NCBI RefSeq assembly: GCF_007744075.1
Contig: NZ_CP036266.1
Span: 6,995,248 to 7,059,247, forward strand
DNA: 64,000 bases
Source: Gimesia chilikensis
GTDB taxonomy: Bacteria > Planctomycetota > Planctomycetia > Planctomycetales > Planctomycetaceae
Direction: 5' to 3'
Positions 55,501-64,000 of this stretch are shown one piece after another (position 1 is the stretch's first letter; each line of letters opens with the position of its first letter). The translations under genes and the position numbers were made by a program. Below the pieces are notes generated by a model that searched no databases, had not been told where the DNA came from, and saw nothing but the letters and a program-made list of their open reading frames with translations.

Positions 55501-58500
55501 GAGAATGGAGAATCCGAACGTACCACCTATGTATATGACAAAGCCGATCGACAGATCGCCCTCGTAAATCCGCTATTGCAACGCGACACCATGGTGTATG
55601 ACGACGCGGGTCGCAAAATCGCCTCTGGAAATGGGCTGGGGAATCGGACCACATTTGTTTTTGATGACGCCAATCGTCAGATTGCATCCATCAATCCACT
55701 TCTTAATCGAAACACCTCTGTGTACGATGCCGGTGGCCGGACCATTGCCACTTTGGATGGTATGGCGCAGCGCACCACATTCTCGTATGATAACGTTAAC
55801 CGACAGACAGCCGTGCGGAACGCAGTCAACAACGTCTCTTCAACGGTCTACGACGCAAATGGCCGGACGATTGCGACTGTCGATGGGCTGGGAAATCGGA
55901 CCTCACTCAGTTACGACAAAGCCGATCGTCAGATTCGAACTACCAATCCATTAGGACTGATTAATACCTCTGTTTACGACGCTGCTGGTAGAACCATAGC
56001 CACGATCGACGGTCTCAATAAACAGACCACGTATGAATACGACGATGCCGATCGACAAATCACAGTGACGAATCCCATGTCACAGACTAATACGACGGTC
56101 TATAACGCAGCCGGTCGCATCATTGAGACGATCGATGCAATCGGCAGAGTCACAACGAAGGTCTACGATTTAGCTGGACAACAGACTACAGTAGTTAACC
56201 CCAAAGGCGAGCGAAACACGACTGTTTATGATAAAGCGGGGCGTACAGAAGCCACCATTCTCCCCGAGGGGCAACAAACATCCTATGCGTTTGATAAGGC
56301 TGGACGCCAGGTGGCGGATATTGATGCGCGCGGCTTCATTGCTACAACAGTTTATGATGATGCAGGTCGTGTGACTGCAGAAATCGATCGCTCCAATAAA
56401 ACAACCGAATTTGTCTACGACGTTGCGGATCAACTCCGTGCGACCAAAGATTCCTTAAATGGGATCAGCACCACTGTCTATGATGCCGCCGGGCGTGCCT
56501 GGTACGAAGGAAATGCACTCGACAACATCACTACCTATGTCTATGACCCAGCTGGGCAGAAAATCGCCACGAAAAATGCGCTCGATGGAATTTCAACGAC
56601 GGTCTATGACGCAGCAGGTCGTGAATGGTACTTTGGAAATGCACTCAACAACATTACCACACTCTCATATGATGGAGCCAATCAGGTTCGATCCCGCAAA
56701 AATCCACTGGGTGAAATTCAGACCATGGTCTACGACAACGCCGGACGACTCTGGTTCCAAGGCAACGCCCTCAATAATATCACCACGTTTGGATACGACC
56801 CCGCTGACAGGCAGACAGCCGTAATGAATCCCCTTGTGGAAATTACGACCACGGTCTACGATGCCGCCGGTCAGGTAACAGGCACCATTTCTCCCATGCT
56901 GGAACGAACCACAAACACCTTCGATCTGGCTGGTCGTCAAGTCGCCGAAACAAATCCGCGCGGATTTATCACAACTACTGTTTACGATGCCAATGGCTGG
57001 GTCGCTGCAACGATCGACGCCCTCACTAATCGCACCAGCTTCGCTTACGACAACGTGGGACAGGAAATTGCGGTTCAGGATGCGCTCGGTAATATCATTA
57101 CCACAATATATAGTGCACAACGACAGCCGCTCGTCACCATTAATCCACTCGGTTTGCGCACAACCATTACCTATGATGCCCTGGGGCGAAAATTAACTGA
57201 AACGAATCCCCTGGGAGAGATCACCACTACGATCTACGACGCAGTGAGTAATGTGTTGGCAACCATCAATCCGTTGGGAAATCGGACTTCATTCAGCTAC
57301 GACGTCATCAATCAGCAAATCAGCCAGGAAGATGCCGAAGGGCACACCAGCGAAACGATCTACGACCTGGCCGGCAACGTGATTACCTCAGTCAATGCCA
57401 ATGATGACCGCACATCCTTTGTCTATAATGCAGCTAACTACAAAATGGCACAAATCGATGCCAACGATCATCGCACGACATATGGATACGATCCCGATGG
57501 GCTGTTGACATCCATTGAAAACCCACTCGGTGAAATCACATCCATGTCGTACGATATCGCCAGCCGGAAAAAGGCTCAGGTCGATCCCCTGGGACGAATC
57601 ACCAGCTATACCTATAATTCTAATGGCCAGGAGATCGGCAGGCAGTATAGTGACAGCACGCGCGTGACGATGTCCTACGATGCGAACGGCAACCGGATTC
57701 AGTTACAGGACACAACTGGTGACACAAATTTTGCTTATGATGCTCTCGATCGCACGGAGTCGGTCACAAATCCCGACAGTCAGACCGTCACTTACAACTA
57801 CGACGCTGTCAGCAATCGCACCTTAATGGTCGATCCCGATGCCGGGCAGTTTACCTACAGTTACGATAATCTCTATCGAGTCAAAACCATTCAGAATCCG
57901 GAAGGCGATTCCACCAGTTTTGTCTATGATGACGCCAATCGGCCAATCACGAAGAATCTGGCGAACGGAACTCGGACTTCGATAACCTACGATGCTGCCG
58001 GGCAAGTAACGAACCTGTTCCATCTCAAGTCCGATAACAGCGTTTTCTCGGCGTTCACTTATACCTATGATAAAACCGGCAATCGAACACAAGTGGTCGA
58101 AGACACGGGTGACCGAGTGACCTGGACCTACGATGATACGTACCAGCTCACCCGAGAACATCGCAGCGGCACCGATGCCTATAATGTCACCTACACCTAC
58201 GATCCTGTCGGTAATCGACTGACTTCGGACGATGGAAGCACCATTACCACCTACGTCTACGATGAAGCCAACCGAACCAAAACTACCGACGATGGTACCG
58301 TGGTGACCACCTATTCGTTCGACGCCGCGGGCAATCAGCGTACGGTGGAAGATACAAACGGCGTGATCACTTATACCTGGGACATTAATAACCAGAATAC
58401 GGGGGTCGAAAAACCGAACGGGGATCTATTCACATTCACCTATAACGGCGACATGGTTCGCGTGCAGTCCGAAGATCCCAACGGGACAACGAAATTTGTC

Positions 58501-60117
58501 TACGACCAGCAAAACGTGTTGCTTGAATCCGATGATCTGGACACCACCCAGGTTGTCTACACTCTCAATCCCAAAGAGTTCGGCAATTTGATCAGCCGCT
58601 ACGATACTGTAGCTGCAGATTCAGATATCTATCATTATGACGCTTTGGGCAGCACAGTGGCGTTAACCGATTCATCTGAAGTGGAAATCGACGCCTACGT
58701 CTATTACGCCTTCGGCAAAATCAAATCATCCAGCGGCACAACCGACCAACCCTTCCAGTGGGTAGGTGAAACCGGCTACTATGCCGAATCCGAACTGGAT
58801 CGCTACCACATTCGTCGTCGCAATTTTGATCCTAGTTCTGGACGATTTCTTTCTGAAGATCCGATGCGTGATGATGAAGAGGATTTGTACTGTTATGTGG
58901 GGAACAATGCAATTAACAATAGCGATCCGAGTGGGTTGGAACAGCGGAAGAGGACTTGGAATGAAAATTGGGATCCCATTGATAAGCTGAATTTACAAAG
59001 TAGTAATTCTCTCAATAATTATGCTGACTCTAAAAACCAAATAAAGGATCCATTACTTTACGATTACACAGATGAAAAATATAGGAAGGTTGGCATCTCC
59101 CCTACTGCCGCTCAAGATCAAGCTCATATACTTCCAGAGATTCCAATACCTCAAATTGAGCTCAAGAGTCATATAGCTTGGCCTTTGGAGTCGGATGCAA
59201 GTTGGAATATTAACGACACACTACATGCTTGGTCTTTTGGTATTTGGCCTAATAGTGCTGAAATTAAGGAGCATTACCCTCCACCAGAAAAACATACCTA
59301 CGATCCTGAGACAGGCTTGTGGACAGGCTCAAATGAAATCTATCTAAATGCTGTCCCTAACCCCGAATTGATTGATACCGCAATAGAAGAAATGTTATCG
59401 CTTCCTGGTAGAGAAGAACCTTTATTATACTATCGAGCATATCAGCAAGTTGTGCACGGTCCAGAGGCTGACCCCCGAAATTACAATGATAGAGGGATTT
59501 ACATTGGTCCTAAGGGTGGTACGCTCCCTGTTCCTTTTGTTCCAGGAGTAAGCAATAGTTATAAAAACTTTTTAAAGAGGAATGCCAATGGAACTTCACA
59601 AGGAAAAATTGATACTCTCAAACCGTATTTGAAAGCAAAAAAAACAGGATCGAAATTCAAACTAAACACAAAAGAAGCACAATCATTTACGATTGGAACT
59701 AAAACTTTTTCAGTATCTAAGGACGTCATAGAGAATGGTAGACGATTAGCTGGTCAGGGTAGTCCCAAAAATTTGGATGTAGGGGTAGAAGAAGTCATTC
59801 GTGAAATTGAAAAGGAATTGCCAGGATTTACAACTGAAATTCAGCTTGTTATTCGAAAAGCGCCAGGAAAAGATTTAACCGATCTCGATATTGTTACAAA
59901 GAAGGCAATCATTCAAGTATCAACTGGGACGAATAGCATTGGAAGATCTATTGCAAACGTGGAAAATGCAATCAAAAACACTGAATTTGCCGGTCGAAAA
60001 GTGATCGGAGTTGTGCGAGAGGGCACAGAATCACGACTTCTAAGGCGGCCCCAAACTGACTCTAGATTTGTAACTGATGACATCAGTGAGTTCATTGATT
60101 TTCTGAAGGATTTATAA
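52546..60117 (+). CDS. giant Rhs/YD-repeat polymorphic toxin 3 (nuclease-like tip)
   Basis: A 2523-residue Rhs protein. Its N-terminus (about 1-200) differs from Rhs1 and Rhs2 and has no signal peptide or Ser-rich linker. A long YD-repeat array follows, ending in YCYVGNNAINNSDPSGLE (Asp of DPSG is residue 2127). The 390-residue tip is AT-rich; its last 100 residues read FTTEIQLVIRK, DLTDLDIVTKKAIIQVSTG and IGRSIANVENAI. That arrangement resembles a PD-(D/E)xK restriction-endonuclease fold, with a Gln in place of the usual Glu/Asp before the third strand's Val. The likely action is DNA cleavage in a target cell, inferred from the fold. TTG 52546 with AAGGAG is the start. The immunity gene follows at once. 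Confidence 0.92.
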   Translation: MEYSSSCGVPFPVLNPPEFGMATRLPQTCGPELVVSMLPFDPSSQFPRVLTANAGSKQSTSLSTEPAAVCENGCLIGGGYQAAHVFSEYTNEGLNLAANEIALVMAKLAFPIPGLWTGPAYIHMPSGNVVYQIATPECGPLDAIPVFTYNSLAACGESGFGHGVSSLFNPTVEQMSGSQANIITGTGKYLVYTNVVANSWSTAPNATRNGLKKNSDKTWVEQQPDGLEWHYKINGSLNKIVSPAGDIWTMAYDGELVSGIVSPIGRRTTIVYSGGNLSSVQDPAGRETAFEINGGTQLSKVTYPDGSVINLGYDGDNLLTSLTDPDNNTTQYSYDCLHRVESLTTPEGNRYTYTYSDETNQYSPSSKWIKVTDPANHVTTVLHDGSLVNSVIDPLGNRTTYTWDGTQDARVKTITDANGNTTTLGYTTQANGTKALTSIAKPGVGTFNFAYDGNNRCYSVQDYDGNSTSLDWDGSGNRVSIVDAESRRSTAIYNSHGQIRATIDSFLNRTTTTYDSSGNATGLTNQLNFTTDLTYNSAGDATQVENPLSEITGYTRTDLGRISRVTNPLSFKTTYTYSDNGYLESVLNAEGGTTSFDYNSDSQLTTETNPLSYSTNFSYDSRMNLRSSKNAENETTTHLYDAVNQRIASINPLTLRTTFSYDPVGNNIFITNPLNEVTQNVFDAANRISATIDPLTHQTSWTYNGANQIKTETNAESETTTNNYDGIYRLTKVTNPLGFAIDTTYETTYPNVIVTNAENESTTTIYDKAQRAVAVVNPLGLRTTTSYDPVGRPTSVKDPLNQITTTVYDDAGRAISVVDPLANRTTNSYDNINRLTAVLNAELEINTTVYDAVGNVTSSINPLGNATQFTFDKVNRQLTQTNPENETVTTTYDDAGRTIASTNPLGNTTWFAYDGADRQIAVTNPMSERTTSVYDAAGRSISTVNPLGIHTSFVYDDANRQIAIINPLTNRDTTAYDAAGRKVAMENGESERTTYVYDKADRQIALVNPLLQRDTMVYDDAGRKIASGNGLGNRTTFVFDDANRQIASINPLLNRNTSVYDAGGRTIATLDGMAQRTTFSYDNVNRQTAVRNAVNNVSSTVYDANGRTIATVDGLGNRTSLSYDKADRQIRTTNPLGLINTSVYDAAGRTIATIDGLNKQTTYEYDDADRQITVTNPMSQTNTTVYNAAGRIIETIDAIGRVTTKVYDLAGQQTTVVNPKGERNTTVYDKAGRTEATILPEGQQTSYAFDKAGRQVADIDARGFIATTVYDDAGRVTAEIDRSNKTTEFVYDVADQLRATKDSLNGISTTVYDAAGRAWYEGNALDNITTYVYDPAGQKIATKNALDGISTTVYDAAGREWYFGNALNNITTLSYDGANQVRSRKNPLGEIQTMVYDNAGRLWFQGNALNNITTFGYDPADRQTAVMNPLVEITTTVYDAAGQVTGTISPMLERTTNTFDLAGRQVAETNPRGFITTTVYDANGWVAATIDALTNRTSFAYDNVGQEIAVQDALGNIITTIYSAQRQPLVTINPLGLRTTITYDALGRKLTETNPLGEITTTIYDAVSNVLATINPLGNRTSFSYDVINQQISQEDAEGHTSETIYDLAGNVITSVNANDDRTSFVYNAANYKMAQIDANDHRTTYGYDPDGLLTSIENPLGEITSMSYDIASRKKAQVDPLGRITSYTYNSNGQEIGRQYSDSTRVTMSYDANGNRIQLQDTTGDTNFAYDALDRTESVTNPDSQTVTYNYDAVSNRTLMVDPDAGQFTYSYDNLYRVKTIQNPEGDSTSFVYDDANRPITKNLANGTRTSITYDAAGQVTNLFHLKSDNSVFSAFTYTYDKTGNRTQVVEDTGDRVTWTYDDTYQLTREHRSGTDAYNVTYTYDPVGNRLTSDDGSTITTYVYDEANRTKTTDDGTVVTTYSFDAAGNQRTVEDTNGVITYTWDINNQNTGVEKPNGDLFTFTYNGDMVRVQSEDPNGTTKFVYDQQNVLLESDDLDTTQVVYTLNPKEFGNLISRYDTVAADSDIYHYDALGSTVALTDSSEVEIDAYVYYAFGKIKSSSGTTDQPFQWVGETGYYAESELDRYHIRRRNFDPSSGRFLSEDPMRDDEEDLYCYVGNNAINNSDPSGLEQRKRTWNENWDPIDKLNLQSSNSLNNYADSKNQIKDPLLYDYTDEKYRKVGISPTAAQDQAHILPEIPIPQIELKSHIAWPLESDASWNINDTLHAWSFGIWPNSAEIKEHYPPPEKHTYDPETGLWTGSNEIYLNAVPNPELIDTAIEEMLSLPGREEPLLYYRAYQQVVHGPEADPRNYNDRGIYIGPKGGTLPVPFVPGVSNSYKNFLKRNANGTSQGKIDTLKPYLKAKKTGSKFKLNTKEAQSFTIGTKTFSVSKDVIENGRRLAGQGSPKNLDVGVEEVIREIEKELPGFTTEIQLVIRKAPGKDLTDLDIVTKKAIIQVSTGTNSIGRSIANVENAIKNTEFAGRKVIGVVREGTESRLLRRPQTDSRFVTDDISEFIDFLKDL

Positions 60118-60119
60118 GA

Positions 60120-60536
60120 ATGAGATCACTCTACATAATTACAGACTCAAGCGTAACCTTGGAATATCTTTTCGAGAGAATAAAAGACGTACCTGATAAT
60201 TATAATATCGTATTCGAGGACCAAATTATCGCCATAGAAATAGTATCCCCATATGGCAAATACGAATTTATTAAGATTGAACAAGAGACATTTGAAGCAT
60301 TGCTAGACGAGTGGTATGAAGATAACAAAATATTTGATTTGCTATTACATAATCCAAAGTTTAACGGAAGGTCAAACGCTTTTTACATAAAATTTAGCCG
60401 CACATTTCCTGATAGTGAGTTACTGAAGTATTTGATTCAATGCTTAATCTTATGTCATGACTTAGATTTTATCATTTATGACTGCCTGGACAGTCTGTAT
60501 ACTCCTTCAGAATTCCACAAACTGTTAAATCCATAG
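60120..60536 (+). CDS. putative immunity protein for Rhs toxin 3
   Basis: A 138-residue acidic protein starting two bases after the Rhs3 stop (ATG 60120). It is mixed alpha/beta (LYIITDSSVTLEYLFERI; AIEIVSPYGKYEFIKI; LIQCLILCHDLDFIIYDC) without signal peptide. No family was recognised. The direct position, the low GC shared with the toxin tip, and the size all fit a cognate antidote. Confidence 0.7.
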   Translation: MRSLYIITDSSVTLEYLFERIKDVPDNYNIVFEDQIIAIEIVSPYGKYEFIKIEQETFEALLDEWYEDNKIFDLLLHNPKFNGRSNAFYIKFSRTFPDSELLKYLIQCLILCHDLDFIIYDCLDSLYTPSEFHKLLNP

Positions 60537-60937
60537 TAAATTAGCAGGTAATTATTATGATAGTTTCTTCTGATATCTATTTTTCACAGCTTATTCAGGA
60601 TTACCCTGCCCTGCTTGAACCGTGCGGAAGGCAAGAATTATTGTCATCTTATTCATTTCTATAGGAGAATCGATGAGAGACCTGTCTTGATACTTCAGCT
60701 AAATACTTTAGGAAGGGCTGAGAGTACTTCAATAAATGATGAACCGCAGCAAGATTAGTGACACCTATAATAGCTCTAACATGTCCCAACTGTAAGGAAA
60801 AAACTATGTCCTGTGCTGGGACTGATCGATTTGATCGAGCTTGATTAGGCCGTATCGCTAAGTGATTTACCACAGCCGATGAGTTCCCTCATAAATGTCT
60901 GGCTTTAAAGTTAGATCTGAATATTCGTAGCGAGCAT
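60537..60937. other. intergenic with no supported gene
   Basis: About 400 AT-rich bases between the immunity gene and the transposase remnant. Only short broken frames; parts may belong to the decayed insertion element. Confidence 0.45.
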
Positions 60938-61200
60938 GTGATTGATATTTTTATCGAACTGTTTTCTTCCCATCGAGTACTGCAATGCATCCGGGGTGAT
61001 AACGGTCCGGAAATTATCTCCCTAGTAGCTGGAAGCTGCCTGTGTCAACTGCAAATTAATTCTTTGAATATTGAACAGGGCGTTCCCTGGTTAAATGGTT
61101 TTACGGAATCTTTCCACCGTAGATTCTGTATTGTGTTTATGTCTGTCGAAATGTTTGTGAATCTGTTACGACACACAAGCTCATTGGCGCCAAGAAGGGA
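60938..61200 (+). pseudogene. IS3-family transposase remnant (integrase core)
   Basis: A frame contains CIRGDNGPEIIS and IEQGVPWLNGFTESFHRRF, the second Asp and the PW.NG..ESF segment with the Glu of an IS3 OrfB DDE core. Neither the first catalytic Asp region nor the RPHSSL end can be joined in frame, and the remainder of the 61306-ending frame is unrelated. It lies between the Rhs3 immunity gene and the ATPase, as the other IS3 remnant lies beside Rhs1. Boundaries approximate. Confidence 0.65.
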
Positions 61201-61306
61201 AAATGTCAACGGGCAACGCCTTGGCAGCTTTCAGGGATCTGTTGTCCCGTTAATAGTTACGAAACCGCCTAAACTGACACTCATAAGTCCTAGTTCAAGT
61301 TATTGA

Positions 61307-61954
61307 GGCAGGCCAATCCACCACTCATGCAAGCAAGTAGATTTACTGATCCCCATGGTTTGTTGCATAGAAGTGATATTGATATTCACTCTCGCATCCG
61401 TATCACTTAGACAATATGCTCGAGTGTGGAAATGTGAGAGTCAATTAATTCAAGTAGAAGATAGGAAAACGGCTATATCGAATTACTCAAATGGAAAACT
61501 GATAGAAGTATTTCTCGATCGCGTAAACTCCGAGATGTAATTGGAAACAAAGTTCTAATTGAGCGTCGGGAGAAAAGATTACGATTCCGTCAGACCCAAG
61601 AATCTATTGAGATACATATTCTAGGTGCTGAGTGTGAGGCCGTCTTATTTATCTGAAAGTGCACTACTCCAAGGAGACATAATCGTCAATAGACGATGTC
61701 CTATACGCAACAAAACCTTGGGGTTTAGATCCCACTAAATGGGGTACAGAATAGCTTCATTTCCGTTCATAGACAATTAAATTAGCATGAGAATGGCGTC
61801 TCCAGTATCTGCGATACTAAACCAAAACACAAGGGTAGACATAACCATTAACGACTCCGGTCAAACCATATACTAACAGTACGATTTTAGTCGATGACTA
61901 CGAAAATCATATGATATCGGAGAAAGTAGAAGTGTGTCTCAAGGAAGTTCGATT
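61307..61954. other. intergenic, probably decayed element
   Basis: About 650 bases with no supported gene; presumably remnant of the insertion element plus the ATPase promoter, which could not be placed. Confidence 0.45.
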
Positions 61955-63868
61955 ATGAATGAGCCAGAAGTAACCACCAGGCCATCGATCAACAGTGCTT
62001 TTGAGTTCCTTTCCGAATTGATGCCAGCAAAGAATATCACAACACGAATTCAGCAAGCTGGCATTGAGAAATCCTATTTTGTTTCAAGAGAACGCCAAGA
62101 TAAATTTCTAAACGAAACACTATTTCAAAGAGTAGCCAGGGTCCTGCACCGTAAGCTGGATCGACATTTGATTATTACAGGGCAGACAGGAATTGGTAAG
62201 ACGGCAACCGTACATGAGTTAGCATGGCTAGCCTCGCATAACGAATTCCCGTTTCTCTCACAGAGAACATTCTTGTGGTTTGACTGTTCCGCTGTCGGTC
62301 CAGAGGATAGTCGAGGATGTCTTGAGTCTTTGATGGCAGTAGCTCAAGAACAATCAGATACTGTTCTCTGCATTCAAGGTTTTAGCACCCTGTTTCACAG
62401 GCCTAATGGAGGCAGCAACAAGCCATTGATCAAAGCCGCTGCACGGCGTCCTGAAATTCAATTCATCGGCTTGATGCAGCCTTGGGAATACAACGATTTG
62501 ATTGGTGGCGATTCTCACATTAGAGAGTTTTTTAACCAGATCGAACTGTCAGAACCAGATGAGTCAACGACTCTGGAAATCACAGAGCAAGAAGCAACGC
62601 GTCTATCTCAGTTCTATGGTTTAAAAATCGCTCCGTCCGCGATTCAGCGTGCCGTCAACTTGAGTAGTAGTTATCTCTTTCAGGAATCGCAGCCGGGAAA
62701 ATCGATTAAAATACTCAAAAGAGCTTGTGAAGACGCTCAGTTTGAACACTCACAACTTGGAAAATGCGTAGATGAGATCACACCCTCACGGATCGATTCA
62801 GCACTTTCGGAATATACAGGCATCCCACAAGAAACCATCTCGGGGACATCCGAAGATGTTGATTATTTAACTGCATTATCCTCGTTGGTCGTAGGGCAGA
62901 ATGGTCCTGTAACTGATATTGCCAGTGAATTACAAATGGTCAAAGCTGGGCTTACCGATCCCGGTAAACCGGCGGGCGTTTATTTATTTGCTGGTATGAC
63001 AGGGGTTGGCAAAACTGAATTAGCCAGACGTGTCGCAGAGTTTTATTCCGGAACCCGTCGGCTGAATACCTATACGATGGGAAATTTTAGTGAGTCTCAC
63101 AGTGTATCTGGCATCATCGGAGTACCCCCAGGATATGTTGGCCATGAGTCTGGCGGACGGTTAATCAATGAGCTTAACTCCGATCCCTATGCTGTCTTTT
63201 TACTGGATGAAGCAGAAAAGGCACATCCTAATGTCTGGAAACCTTTCCTGAATCTATTTGACGAAGGTTGGATTGTCGACCAAAGAGGAGTAAAAGCCTA
63301 TGCTGATCGAGCAATATTTATCCTGACAACTAATGCTGGCAGTGATGCCATCTCGCAAATGGTCCGTTCCAATAAATCGATGGATGAGATTGAAGAAAGA
63401 GTGAAGCAAACACTTTCACGTGTGCGGCAGGAACGATCAAGTCAACCAGTCTTTACTCCTCAATTCCTGGCGCGAATTCAAAGAACAGTGGTATTTGCCC
63501 CTCTCGATGAAGAGGCAATGTTGAGAATAACTCGTCTCATTTTAAAGCGAGTCGCTACAACCTGGTTGGATCGCAGAGATAAAAATATTACTGTTTCTGA
63601 AAGTCTGATTTCTGCAATTGCGCAAGAAGCATATCGTAGAAATGATAAATCCGGCGGAAAAGAAGGAGGTCGTATCATCCGTAAATTGATCTCCGAGCTC
63701 ATTGAACGCCGAATTCAGGAAGAAACATTGAAAGACAAACAAAGATATCATTCTACAAGTTCGATTAATTTGGGATTGTCACAATCATTCCATTCAGGAA
63801 ACGAAAGCGACTTGGATCGAGATCCCGTATCAATTTCGCGTGACATGGTAACCATTACTTGGAGCTAA
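61955..63868 (+). CDS. ClpB/ClpV-like double AAA+ ATPase (copy 2)
   Basis: About 637 residues, homologous over its length to the ATPase at 16448-18328. D1 has Walker A GQTGIGKT, but the Walker B place reads VLCIQGF, with Gln for Asp, so D1 is probably inactive. D2 is complete: GMTGVGKT, pore loop PGYVGHESGG, FLLDEAEK, TTNAG, and a Clp small domain. The start is ATG 61955, seven bases after AAGGAAG; GTG 61934 would add seven residues. It has a longer Ser/Asp-rich C-terminus than copy 1. It closes the Rhs3 module. The pattern suggests a dedicated unfoldase for Rhs toxins, not proven. Confidence 0.85.
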   Translation: MNEPEVTTRPSINSAFEFLSELMPAKNITTRIQQAGIEKSYFVSRERQDKFLNETLFQRVARVLHRKLDRHLIITGQTGIGKTATVHELAWLASHNEFPFLSQRTFLWFDCSAVGPEDSRGCLESLMAVAQEQSDTVLCIQGFSTLFHRPNGGSNKPLIKAAARRPEIQFIGLMQPWEYNDLIGGDSHIREFFNQIELSEPDESTTLEITEQEATRLSQFYGLKIAPSAIQRAVNLSSSYLFQESQPGKSIKILKRACEDAQFEHSQLGKCVDEITPSRIDSALSEYTGIPQETISGTSEDVDYLTALSSLVVGQNGPVTDIASELQMVKAGLTDPGKPAGVYLFAGMTGVGKTELARRVAEFYSGTRRLNTYTMGNFSESHSVSGIIGVPPGYVGHESGGRLINELNSDPYAVFLLDEAEKAHPNVWKPFLNLFDEGWIVDQRGVKAYADRAIFILTTNAGSDAISQMVRSNKSMDEIEERVKQTLSRVRQERSSQPVFTPQFLARIQRTVVFAPLDEEAMLRITRLILKRVATTWLDRRDKNITVSESLISAIAQEAYRRNDKSGGKEGGRIIRKLISELIERRIQEETLKDKQRYHSTSSINLGLSQSFHSGNESDLDRDPVSISRDMVTITWS

Positions 63869-64000
63869 AGAAAAGTCCTCAGTTGATAGTGATTGAATTC
63901 CTGAATTCTGATAAATACCTTTGAGAAACAATAACCCCCGCACTCTGATAACATGAATGATGGCGACTAAACAACTGCATTGCTCCGTAGGCTAAATTAC
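63869..64000. other. right edge, no gene seen
   Basis: About 130 bases after the ATPase stop; no frame, hairpin or repeat could be supported. Confidence 0.4.

Overview
The window looks like a planctomycete chromosome, probably a Gimesia/Rubinisphaera-like member of the Planctomycetaceae. This is inferred from moderate GC, very large YD-repeat proteins with Ser- and Gly-rich linkers, Cys-rich glycosyltransferase loci, and small proteins of a style I associate with that phylum. No rRNA, tRNA or CRISPR array was noticed.

Region 1 (1-6010) is a compact plus-strand cassette that reads as a eukaryote-like ubiquitin-type conjugation system. It holds a Ycf46-type AAA+ ATPase, a 314-residue protein of unknown function, three small proteins, a beta-grasp ubiquitin-like modifier (Ubl), an E2-like domain fused to a Cys-rich RING/treble-clef tail, a JAB/JAMM isopeptidase and an E1/ThiF-like activating enzyme. 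It is closed by a strong rho-independent terminator. A plausible cycle is: JAB trims the Ubl to Gly71, E1 adenylates it, it passes to Cys181 of the E2-RING protein and then to a target, JAB can reverse the attachment, and the AAA+ ATPase remodels targets. Related cassettes are known from comparative genomics (bacterial Ub-like operons, Bil/Bub and CBASS type II relatives). This version, with E2 and RING in one chain and a Ycf46-like ATPase, appears little characterised.

Region 2 (6100-34461) is a polymorphic-toxin island, mostly on the minus strand. Two giant Rhs/YD proteins (2797 and 2916 aa) share a near-identical first half but carry different toxin tips, each followed by its own immunity gene. 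The modules look like tandem copies of [small glycosyltransferase - Rhs - immunity - (modifiers) - ClpB-like AAA ATPase]. One glycosyltransferase copy and one ATPase copy have decayed. Between the modules lie a glycosyltransferase-methyltransferase fusion, a methyltransferase, a frameshifted methyltransferase and an unknown protein.

Region 3 (34528-45495) is a minus-strand operon of six glycosyltransferase-type proteins, several multidomain. It includes a 1327-residue protein with three glycosyltransferase domains, a methyltransferase domain and TPR repeats, and a DUF115-like protein. It probably builds or attaches a surface glycan or glycoprotein.

Region 4 (46220-52041) holds a small membrane-anchored protein and a five-gene minus-strand operon whose members all overlap by ATGA: a Cys-rich protein, a PRTase-HAD fusion, a sulfotransferase-like protein, a methyltransferase and a GT4 glycosyltransferase.

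Region 5 (52546-63868), plus strand, is a third toxin module: a 2523-aa Rhs protein with a restriction-endonuclease-like tip, its immunity gene, an IS3-type transposase remnant, and a second intact ClpB-like ATPase. The repeated pairing of Rhs toxins with this ATPase is the second main theme of the window.
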